Below, piece after piece: positions 44,654 to 56,100 of a stretch of 64,000 nt of DNA. The notes beneath the pieces are model-generated. The model ran no database searches and was not told where the DNA came from. It was given only the letters and a program-made list of their open reading frames with translations. A program made the translations under genes and the position numbers. Position 1 is the stretch's first letter; each line of letters opens with the position of its first letter. This stretch comes from Dichomitus squalens LYAD-421 SS1 (taxonomy: Eukaryota > Basidiomycota > Agaricomycetes > Polyporales > Polyporaceae), in contig NW_006766889.1 in NCBI RefSeq assembly GCF_000275845.1, positions 391,289-455,288 on the forward strand, read 5' to 3'.

Positions 44654-46877
44654 ATGTTGTCTGACCCCGCAGAGGATCCTGGCTTCTCGTCATCCTCGCC
44701 CTTGACATCACCAGTAGACGAGTCTGACCATTCGCTGCCCCATCCCCCGGACCTGAAGGAACAACAGAGCTTGCCGGGATTAGATGGAAAGCCCGTTCGC
44801 TGTGAGTGCCGCATGTTTGATGTCCTCGTAGTCGTTGTTCTCTGACCGTCCGTACGGGGCAGGGTTTGATGTAAGTCCTTCTGCCGGCAAGACATTTCAC
44901 CCCTCGGGCTGAAAGGACCCGACGCGTCGTGTAGGCAGACCGCTCGGAACCGTATACGCACATTACCCCCTTTCAGGAACAACATGACACGAGTGTCGAG
45001 TGAGTACGCATATATGAGGCGCGTGCCGCAACCTATCTCAGATTTTCCAGGTTTTTCTACAAGCCGATAACCTTAACCGCACTTGGGGTGGGGTTCGCGA
45101 TTCTAGCCTATGTCGCGATGACGCAGGACGTCTTGAAGGAAGGGGCGGAAAAGCAGAGAATGTGAGCCGCGTTTCTGGCCTGAAAGCAAGAAGGGAATGT
45201 CGTGGGTTGACGATTGGCTAGCGGCGTGTACGCCGTCATCGCCTCGTTCCTGCTGTTCTCGATGCTTCAGTTTCGGGACGGCCCATTCATTCGGCCCCAC
45301 CCTGGTGAGCCCCTCTCCGCGGACTGTGGGGTGCGTCCTCGTATCTCACGGCGGCTGTCGCAGCATTCTGGAGGGTCGTCTTGGGTATCAATTTGCTCTA
45401 TGAACTGGCACTAGTCTTCCTGCTTTTCCAGGACCTTGACTCGGCACGGTCGATGATGAAATATCTAGACCCCAATCTGGGAAAGCCTCTCCCTGAGAAG
45501 AGTTATGCCGAGAACTGTGACCTGACCGTCAAGAATGTGTGGGTACGTCTAGGTTCTTGTCACGGTCCCCGGTCCCTATACTGATGTGCGGCCGTAGAAC
45601 GCTATAGATATATTTTGTCTGGCTCACGCTCTGGGGTGGTTTGGGAAAGCCCTGATCCTGCGTGACTACTGGTTCTGCTGGGTCGGTTCCCACAGTCTCT
45701 TTTGTTTTCCCGGGCGGCGAGGTGACTCGTTTTCCAGATTCTGAGCGTTGCCTTTGAGTTCGCCGAGTATAGTCTGCAACATCAGCTTGCAAACTTTGCA
45801 GAGGTGCGTCATGCGTCGTCACTGCCAGGAACGGTGCTGAGGCTACCTTCATGGCGCAGTGTTGGTGGGATCATGTCAGTTCTAGGTCTTCATCGGCGAA
45901 ATTTCGCGCTACTGACGTCTAATACAGTGGATTTTGGACGTCTTGATCTGCAACTGGCTGGGGACTTATCTGGGTGCGTCCTAGCTATTCGTGGCAGTCT
46001 GGCTACCGCTAACGTGGGCGCTACCAGGCATGAAGGCATGCCAGTACTTCGAAGTAAAGGTATGCGCGCTTCACAATCGCTTCGCGACCTGTCTGACTAG
46101 CTGCAGGGTTACACCTGGCGCGGTTTCCGCCAAAGCCGGGGAATCCGTTCGAAGACTAAGCGCGTCATCAGCCAATTCTCCCCTCATGATTGGACGACGT
46201 TCAAGTGGGAGGGAACGGCATCGTTCGGCCATTACTTGACTGTCGTTCTGCTCCTGGCTGTCTTTTTGGCGGCCGAACTGAACCCCTTCTATCTGAAGGT
46301 TTGTATTATGGCTATGACATGCAAGGCACTGCTGAATGAGCGACGCACGTTACTTAGGCATTGCTCTGGATGGAGCCTGACCATCCATTTGTTATTGCCC
46401 GTTTAGCGGGGGTGTTCTTGTGCGCGCTACCAGCTGTGCGAGAATTGTTCCAGTATGTCAACGACCCAAGGTACGTCAGTCTTCGCTGTCCCGTCAACGC
46501 ACAGGGTTGACGGACGATCGTCACCGATGCTTCGGGCCTCGTGTTGTGTCGCACGAGCAGACGGGCCGTGCGAATGGGGCAGCACGTCTGGTTATTGCTT
46601 GCTACGATTGCAACGGAATTGCTGGCGATCACAAAATGGAGTCAAGGCCAGTTCCCCGAACCACTCCCTAGGACCGTCCGATGGGCCTGGACCATAGGCG
46701 CTGGGCTGCTGGTTCTCTATCCCACTGTTCGGGTACGTTGCTTTGTTCTTTGCTTCGAGGCGCCTGGTCAACTGACTGACGAGTTACGTATCCCGTCCAC
46801 TGCGTCAGTTCGGAATACCTGCGGCAAGGCGGTATCTGCGACGCCAGCAACATAATTCGAAGCCCAAGAGCGCATGA
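44654..46877 (+). CDS. Phosphatidylserine synthase, base-exchange type
   Basis: Fifteen exons: 44654-44801, 44863-44870, 44935-44999, 45051-45161, 45222-45304, 45364-45542, 45598-45681, 45738-45803, 45860-45874, 45928-45973, 46028-46059, 46107-46298, 46358-46470, 46561-46732, 46809-46877; 460 residues, all phases consistent. The protein is a multi-span membrane enzyme of the PSS family (PF03034): FFYKPITLTALGVGF, DGPFIRPHPAFWRVVLGINLLY, YLDPNLGKPLPE, then the core [21 protein letters not shown], the YFEVKGYTWRGF segment, FSPHDWTTFKW, LNPFYLKALLW and RMGQHVWLL. Animal PSS1/2 exchange serine for the head group of PC or PE at ER/mitochondria contacts. Ascomycete yeasts use the unrelated CDP-DAG enzyme Cho1. 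Exons of 8 nt (GGTTTGAT) and 15 nt (encoding CWWDH) are exceptional. Confidence 0.92.
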
Positions 46878-49800
46878 GGAGCGTGGAGGGGTACTATGGG
46901 TTCCGTGACGCCGCTATGCTGCGGGCAGACGAATGGAATGCGCGTGGTCTGGCGCGGCGGTGCGCAGAGAACGCGTCCGGAGGCATTAACCTACTGTGTC
47001 TATTCTAATCACCAGGCACCAGCCTAAGTCTTGTTCTCACAGGATGCGCTTCTCAGCGAATGGTGGCCCGGAGTGATTAATACAAACAGGCGGACGGAGC
47101 GGCGCCAGTCATGTCGCGATGCCGGTCGAAGCAGACAGACCGCATGGAACTCGGAGGGTTAGTCGCTCAGCCTGGCCAGTGGGGCCCCGCGCGAGTCGCA
47201 TCGGATTCAGACTTGGACGGAGATCGAGATCCGGTGCGCGGATTCGAAGGCAGGCACAACTGCTGCCCGGCTGATCGATGTGATGCGCGCTACCCTCCAG
47301 CCGCCCGCCAAACCGAGCAAGACTGCTTCCCCAATACGATCCCGCAGAGAAGCCAGCGTCTGTCCCCGGGCGCTTCCCCCGGTGTGCTCTCGCACACGCC
47401 CCCAGAGCCGTTGTCTCCGCTCTAGCCTCTTCGACCTACCGCTCCGTTTGCGCTACAGCCAGTGGATGAGCATCAGGGTCTCAGCGAGCAGTCTCAAGGC
47501 TTACCCCGCCGAGCAGGCCACGTCGGCATTGCGCGCCGAGGAGCAGTTCTCTCGTGCTAGTCCCGAGTGAGTTATCGACTCGTCGACTCGGTCGGACTCA
47601 GCGGCAGTGGAGATAGTCTGGAGATAGACCGTCTTTCTCAATCGTCGCCTCGACACCGCGGTGATCAATCAGCGGTTTGACAATGCATATGACTGCTGCT
47701 ATCCCCTTCGCAGTCGCGCCGCGCCCCTCCCCGCTATCGCGCCGCTCGTGCTGCTAGTACGCTGATGCTAGTAGTTACCATCCCCACCGGCCGCGGAATG
47801 CCAGCCCGGGCCGCTGGAGATCGTACATCTCGTAACGCGTATCGTGCATTGTGCGTCGCGCAGTCAGATAGTGGTGGTGCGTAGGTCGCCGGAGCAGCAC
47901 TACGACATAGAGGGCAGGTTGTGTGAGTCGCTCCTGCCCTATGCCGCTGCGCACAGCTTAGGCTCCTCTCGCGCCGCGGTCATGCGCCACACTTTGCTCG
48001 TGTGTACTGTGCACGTCCGTGCGCTCGCGGCGCCGTCACCATCGGGAGCACTGCACCTGATGCTACGACGATCTCCGGCCGGATAGCCTCCCGAGGTGGG
48101 TCTACCCTTGTTGTGGCGCGGTCGGAGACATTGACTCCATGCGAACTGAAACTGCAAGTTCGCCCAATACTGTAACGTCTATTCCGTGGAAACTCCCGCA
48201 CCGATCCCTGAATTTCGGTTGACGTTGTTGCCAACGATTTCGACCGCCCACGATAAGTGATGGTGGTGCTGGCGTGTCTGCGCCTGCGCCTGCGTCTCTC
48301 TGTCTGTGGCGTTGCCGGCGGGTCGCCCCGTCATTATGTAGGACGTAGGTCAGATCGGACAAATCGCAAATCGACGCACGCGGGCGTCTGCTCGTAGTGC
48401 TGACAGTGAGAGCGGCGATGATCGCGTCCATATTCGGGAAGCTAGTCTCCGCCGCTCGAGGCGCACACACGCAATGGTGGCTTATGGTTAAGCCAGCCCC
48501 AGTTGCGGTCGCGCCAGGGGGCGGGCGAACCCTGGGGGCTGGTGAGCTGGCGTGACACGCGGCCGCCGGGGCAGGGCGTGGAGAATGGCAGCGCTTCGCG
48601 TTCGAGGCCATGTATACACTGTCGCAGGTATGACCCGTAGGAGAGAAGAGTGCGGGTGAACAGATGACGCTGCAAGGTTCCGAAGAGACTCAAGGGAGCC
48701 GGGAGTGCATCCTGACACGAGGACGATGATCAGAGCTTCCACCAGACATGGACAAAGACAGTGCCGGCTAAGGAGGGTTTTCCGAGGACATTGCACGATG
48801 GAGGCTGGGGCGGGAGGCCGAGCCGCTCCTTCATGGTATTCGCTGGACGATGACGATAGTGACCGTCGGCGTTCGAGTTTGCAGAGATGCCGTCGATCGG
48901 GCGTGAGCGTATCATAATCGCATTGGTGCAACACTACTACAGATACATAGATACAGAACAAGGCTCTAATAGGAGCGTCCTCAGGCGCACCTTACGGCAA
49001 CGGGGTGTGAACGCAGAATGCGAGACGGCGAATACAAGGAAAGCGAGCGGCTAATGGACACGGTCCGCAGAGTTTGCGGTCTCACGTCGAGGACCCTTGA
49101 CGTCCCACGTTGCGTTGAAAAGGGCGCGGGACGGATATGCAGAAGATCAGTGCGACAAGCACGGTGCCGGTGTGATCTGTGACTCGTGCCGCGGTATTAT
49201 GGATGCCCTAGACACGTATGAGATACTCACTACCAGACCGCACCGTGAGAATTTGTAGTTACGAGCAATCACTAGGGCAAAGGACATACCGACACTGGAC
49301 ATCGCGCTGAACACTATGCAGCATCAAGGATGGCGCGATTGTCGTCCCGCCGACGGGGAAGTGAATCTTGAGAACCCCTTCCTTGCAGCAGCAGATGAAA
49401 GCATCCATCAACTCAATCGGTGACGGATGGAGATCGACCCCCTACACGTTCAACATGCTCACGTCCCCGTTTGCTGGGCCTAGTCGAAGTGAGCCTCATT
49501 CCAGCTTCTCGAGCCCGTCTAGACGTGCTGGCACGTCAAGGGTTGGGAGTACACAGCCCTGTCGCGGACGATCGAGCGGTGGACTGACGGGAAGGCCGAG
49601 GGGTTCATAAACGAGGCTGCAAACGGGCACTTCGAGGTCAGTTCACGTCCACCCCTCAGCCGTCATTCGCCAGGGCAGGTATGCAGGGACACAGACGTTG
49701 AGACTTTACGTGCGTCCATTCATTTCGCACGAAATGATTGGAGCCGGAGGAGCGGTTCCCGTCCTCCTCGCGTTGCACGATCATAGGTGTCATTTAGGCG

Positions 49801-50465
49801 TCGAGCGGGCCGGACTGATGCTGCAGTGCTGACGGTAGGGTAGCTTTTGTGACGGGAGAAGCAAGACGTGGGGGAGCCGTGCTCGGAGAGTAGCTTGGTT
49901 ACCATTGAAGGTGCTGCTGGATTCGCGTTCGTCCGCGGGCTCCCATGCGCCTTTGACTGGTACAGGGTCAGCCTTGTGATTCCTGGTCATAAGCTTGAGA
50001 GGGCGGAGTGGTTCTAAGCGAGCCATGAGGTGCGCCTTTTGCTCACAATATGGCATTGACGACGATCTGTAGAAACACGGAGGGCACAATACGCGTGAGC
50101 GTCGCACACGACCGCTTGACCAGATTTTCGTCCCTTGAACGAATATCACAAGTCTTGCGACCTCCAGAAGACGTGTATTTGTTACAATGCTGATGCAGCG
50201 TAGTAGTTCGTAGGTCAGCCTCGAATGAGGCGGAACTATGAGTCTGTAAGGGGCGCGAACAAGTCCGCGTCGGCCGGAAGGTCCGCAATCCATATATAGG
50301 AAAGCGCGGGAACGTTCTAGGAAGGTCTGGCGCCTATTGGTGAGAGGAGTCGATCGTCATCGTGCGGAACATATGCGCCGAGCAGACAACACAGCACCTC
50401 ACAACTCCTTGTTCTCATACCACCATCATCTCGACACTATCCTCTAGTTGTCGCAACGCCTTTTC
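46878..50465. other. 3.6-kb region without supportable gene
   Basis: The stretch lies between the PSS stop and the RING gene start. It is GC-rich in its first half (47.1-48.7 kb). Frames of up to 169 codons occur on the minus strand (48102-48961) but overlap each other in different frames, with arginine/proline-rich chance composition. No repeat family or mobile-element protein is recognised. Confidence 0.4.
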
Positions 50466-53157
50466 ATGGACCGCAACAACCATACAAACAATAGCGGTTT
50501 CTTTCGCCACATCTATGATCCCCAGCTTGGTCACGCTTTTGGCAACTTCGTCCGGGGCCTTATGCCGCAGCACCCGCCTCATCCATCTCACACCCAGCCT
50601 GCGAACCCGCCGCCACCAGAGTCATTGAATGCTCGCCAATCGCCAGACTCGCTGCCACTAGAACCTGCCGCTCCTACCTCTCGCCCAGAAACAATCGAGG
50701 CGTCCTCGGTACCAAGTTCAAGCATAAGAAGTGCTTTTGTGAGTGTTAGCCGCTTCGTGAGTACCTAGTCATGTCTCATGAAGTCTCTCCACAATCCAGA
50801 ACACCCCGATCACCACCCCGTCCCCTGGGAGTATCTCAATACACCATTCCACTCATACGACAGATATGCCTCCGTCCAATACCCAATTGCCTGGTGCTGT
50901 GCAAACTCAAGATGGTAACCACGACGTAGACATGGCATTGAACTCGGAACAAGGTCCGTCTCAGTCGTCTCAATCTGATCCTGATTCTCTTGCTCGTAGC
51001 ACCCGGCGTGCTCGAGTAGAGGACGACGATGAGGACGAAGACGATCCCCGAGCTTCTAATCGTCAGCGCAGGTATTCGCCGGCGCAACACGACGACGAGC
51101 ACCATTTCATGCCGATTCCCGAAGACCACGGAATACCGCCGTCTGCATCAGACGCTCGTGCTTCCCCGCAACCCGACTCAACGCCTCATTCTCCTCAGCA
51201 AGGCCCTGCGCCTCCACCTCCATACAGTCGAATGATGTGGACTTTCGAGTTCATACCAATACACGGTCGTAGGCCGAACCACAACGCGCAAGCGCCCGAA
51301 GAGGGCCAGTCGCAGGACGAGCAAGCTAACGGCCACTTCTTCATCAATGTTCCGATTACGGGAGACGGCCCTGCGCCACAAACCGGGGCGGCTGCCAATC
51401 AAGGTAGCTACAGTTCCATCTTCCTCCTCTCGCCGTACTTTTATCTTCCATTTACAGATGGAGGGAACCTGCCCGGTAATGCCGGATTCGCGTTTCCGCC
51501 ATTCCCGTGGCCATTCGGGATGGACCACCTCGAAGAGCGGGACGATCCTGAGCGGGCGCAGCGCCTGGTCAACGGGTTGGAAGAGGTCTCCGCTGGACTG
51601 GTCAAGCGGATGGAGCGCGCCGGTGGGCCTGGGACTGATCGAGGCCAAGTTCCCACGTGCGCTGTATGTTGGGAAAGCTTGCTGGAGCCTGAGGGTGGCG
51701 GCTTCGAGGGAAACGCTGAACTGGCGGAAGCTGAGGCTGAGGCCGCACGCGAAGATGCTGCTTCTCAGCAAGCTCGCGAGCCTTCCATGGAAGTGGACGA
51801 CTCACGCTCAGCTCCCGTGGCTGGTTCGTCAACCGCGTCGTCAAGCGAGCAATCCAAGCCTGAGGCTACGTCTTACTCTGTGAGTGCGCCCGGCGAGATG
51901 CAACATCCGAAGATTGTGGGTCTTCCATGCGCGCACGCATTCCATGCCACCTGCCTCCTACCATGGTTCTCGAAGCCAGGGCGTACGACATGCCCATCGT
52001 GCAGGTTCGACATCGATCCTAACTCACTTACCTACCAGCCGCGTCCGCTTCGGGCACGTCCTGGTCCGCAAGCTGCTCCCCGGACAGCTGCGGGTGCTCA
52101 GCCTGAAGGCGTGCATGGTGGACCTGCAACACAACCGCACGTATTCTTTGGTCCCCTTCCTCCATTCTTTCACTCTGCGGCTCCCCCACCACCCCCTCCT
52201 GTGCCTGCGCCTGCGCCGCCTGCCGACGTGCAGAACGCATCAAACCCACCCGGTGGTGCTTCACATACTCGCGCGAGTCCGCAGCCCGAGCAGGAGCAGA
52301 CCTGGAATGGCCCGCAACGACAGCCGCTTCCGCCCTTTATCAGCTTCGACATAAGCATGTTTATCCCAATAATACCTGGCAGGGCAGGTGGAGCACCACC
52401 GCCCAGTGGTGCGCAGGCTGCCAGCGGCGTTCCTCCCGCGGACTCGCAGGGATCTGCACCGGTTGCGCCGCCGCCGCCACCGCCTCGCACCGACAACCAT
52501 GGGTTCCCCTTCGACAATACAGTTCTGCAGGATGCTGTCCGCACCACGTTCGAGCGTTTGCTCAGCCGTGGTGGAATTCCTATCGTACCTCCTCCAGGGG
52601 CAGCCGCGCCTGGTGACAACGTACAACCCCGCGCTGATCAATGGTTTACGTTCTCCACAGGGCCACTCCCTGCTGCAATCCCTCCCATGCCACCACTCAA
52701 CATGAGCATACCCTTGCCGCAGGGCGCGCCGCGTCGCCGGTCAAACCCTAGAAGGCCCGCCGAGAAGCGTCAGTGGGCGCCACCTCCGGCTCCGGGTCCG
52801 ACGCTGCGCCAAGTCGTCGAGCGTAACGAGAGGCAGCTGGGCCTGCGGTGCTCGGACGTCAGTTGCGGACTGGGACCGTCGGATGACGATCCGGTCTCTT
52901 CTGTTGACTTGTCCAGCCTGCGTCAGATAGCTATTCGCCCGAAGTCCGATACGTCGGGCCAGGATACGGTGTGCGAGCACAGGTTCCACCCGGCGTGCTT
53001 GGTCAGTGCGGAGCGTGTTGCAGGCTGGGGTCAAGAGGTGAAGACTGGGGAGCCCGCGGGTGAGGACGAGAACATAGAGGTGTCGTGCCCCGTTTGCAGG
53101 GCGCACGGCGTGATACCCCGCCTAGAGTGGGAGGAGGGCGCCTGCGCGCTCGCGTGA
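50466..53157 (+). CDS. Large RING-H2 finger protein with second C-terminal RING-like site
   Basis: Exons: 50466-50738, 50800-51403, 51458-53157; 858 residues. Intron 2 (54 nt, multiple of three, stop-free) is inferred from its gtagct...tttacag ends and pyrimidine tract; retention would give 876 residues. The first half is Pro/Gln/Ser-rich and disordered. The RING-H2 spans residues 360-474: C360-x2-C363, then 86 residues, then C450-x-H452-x2-H455-x2-C458-x12-C471-x2-C474 (PTCAVCWESLL; LPCAHAFHATCLLPWF; CPSCRFDIDP). The long loop is acidic and Ala/Glu-rich. A second site at the C-terminus has CSDVSC, then CEHRFHPACLV and CPVCRAHG. It is probably an E3 ubiquitin ligase. No membrane span is seen. 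Substrate and partner E2 are unknown. Confidence 0.85.
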
Positions 53158-56100
53158 GCTTCGAAGGCCCTGCGACAATACTCCGCTACTCATCCCTCCG
53201 CTGGCACTCCATTTCTCATCATTATGACAAACTGATTTATCAGTCCTCTCGCCGTTAGTCTCGTTCCAGCGTTCCAGTTCGTATCGCACAAGTCATTCAT
53301 TATTTGGAGGATGTCCGTCATATTTGCAAATCGCATCGTATCATGAGTATGTGTGCCTTGTTACTGTTCCCGGTACTCGTACGTATTACAGACACGACGC
53401 AAGATAGAGTATTGTATAGTGTATTAATACATGTGCTGCTACTACCGACAAACCTCATTGCCGATACCGTTGGCTGAAGCGCCAGATTATACCCAAAGCA
53501 AGCCGCATCGCAGAGCGATCAGCATAGGATGACATCCTGCGGCGCTAACCTAAGATGGAGGACTGAGTTATCCTCAACCCATGTGCCCCAAAAGGCTATT
53601 TGCCTCTTCCAGGTTCTCATGCTCAACTCTTGCCCAATGGCGAGCCTGGGTACCGCCACCCTATATCGAGCAGTACCTGATACGTTCTGACGCCAGCCAT
53701 GGGTTCGCGAAGCCAAGATGCACACAAGGCTCGTCCCCTCGTCGGACACAATTGCAGCTCGAGATTTCCCCCTTCCTCCCTCTGTGGGCTATGGTGACAC
53801 CATCGATTGAGGCGCTCCCGGTGTCCAATCAGAACGACGCGCTGAGCAGCGTCTCTCCGTGCCGAACCATCCTCCCTTCTGGAGGTTCTCGAGCTCTACG
53901 ATGTCCCTCAGTCGTTTCAAAATCACTCAGGCCCTTGAACCTTGGATCCTGCTGCAGACAGTTCTATGTTAATGTTCATCCAGATCTACCCGGAACTATC
54001 AGCGCGATTCCCCCAATGGGCATGGGACTGTGAGTAGAACCTGAACTCACTCCTCACAATTCAGCTGCATCTGCGGTTCGTCGGCGGACCTCTGTAGACT
54101 GCCCTCCGACGACACACGCCTCGTTGTTGTCACGCTTGTGAACTTGCAAGCAGACTGGTCCGGTTCTCACGGACTCTAGTTCGGGATCCTAGGATGACCG
54201 TGAGGCCAACTCGCCGGCCCGTTCGCCACTGCAGATTCCGCCGTTCAGGCAAGTGACTATAGTGACAGCATCCCATCCCTCAGCCACAATCTCGTCAGCT
54301 CTCCCGGAATCTGGGGCAGAAATCTGGCTATATCTCACGGGCCACTATCTGGCCGGGCTGAAAGGTTGATGCCATGGGACGATGCTGTATGCCAAGTTGA
54401 ACCATTGGCCTGGGAAGAGAGAAGTGTTTGCTGCTGGGTATGACTTCAGCGGCGAATACTCGTTGTCAAGCTGATAGAGAGAGCACGGATTGCCGTCGGC
54501 GAAACGTCTACCTCGACGGCCTCAACTGCACAAGACTCTGCTCATGTTGGCCTCGTCAGCTGTACCGCCAAGCATTTGCCACGTCTGCGCGCCGCCCACG
54601 CACCCTGCAATCGAAGGATTGTCTGTGAGCAAAGCGTCCGAAAGTCCGAGTCCGTGGACCACGGGAGCCGGACGGATTACATCCTAGTGCCCCTGTCATG
54701 ACCGATGAACATGCAGCAGAGCGCAGAAAGGAGCGCGTGCCGGTTCTGAAGCCTGCCCTTTGGCCATTCCACGCCACATTCTGATACTTCACACCTGATG
54801 CTTTGAATAGCCCGAGCGGATTCATCAGCTCACGGCGGTTCCGAGAGACGCAAAAAGGATAGATGATAAGTCGGACGCGTTAGGGTATGGGACTTGAATA
54901 TGGATGGCTCAGGTCTGGCTGCTCATCGCGCTCGGGGGCTATCATCGTTCAAATGTTCCCTAATTTACGACTGGCTGGACGTGCAGGTGACGATGCAGCC
55001 ATGCGGCCACTGGAGCGATATATATGATCTGCGGGGCACACTCCCCTCGGACTCCAAGGATATGACCATACAGGGCTGTCAAACCCACCAACCATGGCGC
55101 ACGGGTGTAGAGGACCAAGTCGGACTTCAGCGTTCGAGGGCTTGACACATTATCGGTAACCATATTCCTTGAGGGAGAGACTACTTTCCAAGCTGCTGCG
55201 AACGCCTCCCATAAGATGCGTGTTGAATTGGTCCATTTATCGTGCAAGAAACGTGTGCTACAACATCGCACGGTTCCGAAGCAGGGGTCACCATGGAAAA
55301 GAAGCGAATGTGTGCACGGTTGAAGCACTATGGCGCCCAAGCCGTGCGAGGGTGCGAGGGACGGTCGTGAGGCCCGAGCGACACGACCCTACGAACCGCA
55401 CCCGTACATCCGAAGAAAGGATACAACATGAATAGCGAGGCGCCAGGGGCCGGCGGCGAGCCAGAAGAGCAATTGAGGCCCTTCGCATCCTGAGCCCTAC
55501 CTTCGTCTTCCATGCCTTCTGCACATTTGCGAGTATATACAGAGATCAAGATGGAGATAACAATGACAAGTCGCCGCGTAAGCACTTCCGCTATGCGCGT
55601 GGTGCTTGTGGCTTGGGAGGCCGAGGCGAGAGATAGCATCCGCGCTACAACCTTCCGAACGGCCAGGTGTCCCTTGCCATTGCCAGCCAAGGAGCAAGGG
55701 CCGTGGGCGTCGAACTTGAACTTTGCGAAGCAGCGAGTCAGGCCCAATGGTTCTGGCGGGTTCCGAGAAGTACGTCGCGACGCAGCGGCGCTTGTGCCGC
55801 ATGTTAGCTACGCTTGATCCAGAATGCCGAAGGCGCCAGACGAAGCTGAAAAGAGGCGTCCCAGGGCTTCAGCCTGAGACGCGAGGGTATTCCCTTCTTC
55901 CCGTTCGCCTGATTGTCACGGTGGCCTTTTTCAAGCGTTGTCAGTAGGATGTCACACGGGACGGCTGACCGCATCCGACAGAACGCAAACTTCTCCGAGG
56001 TGAAGGCACTCAAGGTCAAGTCAAAGTTAGATCTCCTATCTTGCTGTTACTGCCATAATGCTGGCTGGAGACGTCGAATTAGTCTCGCCATGGCGGAGAG

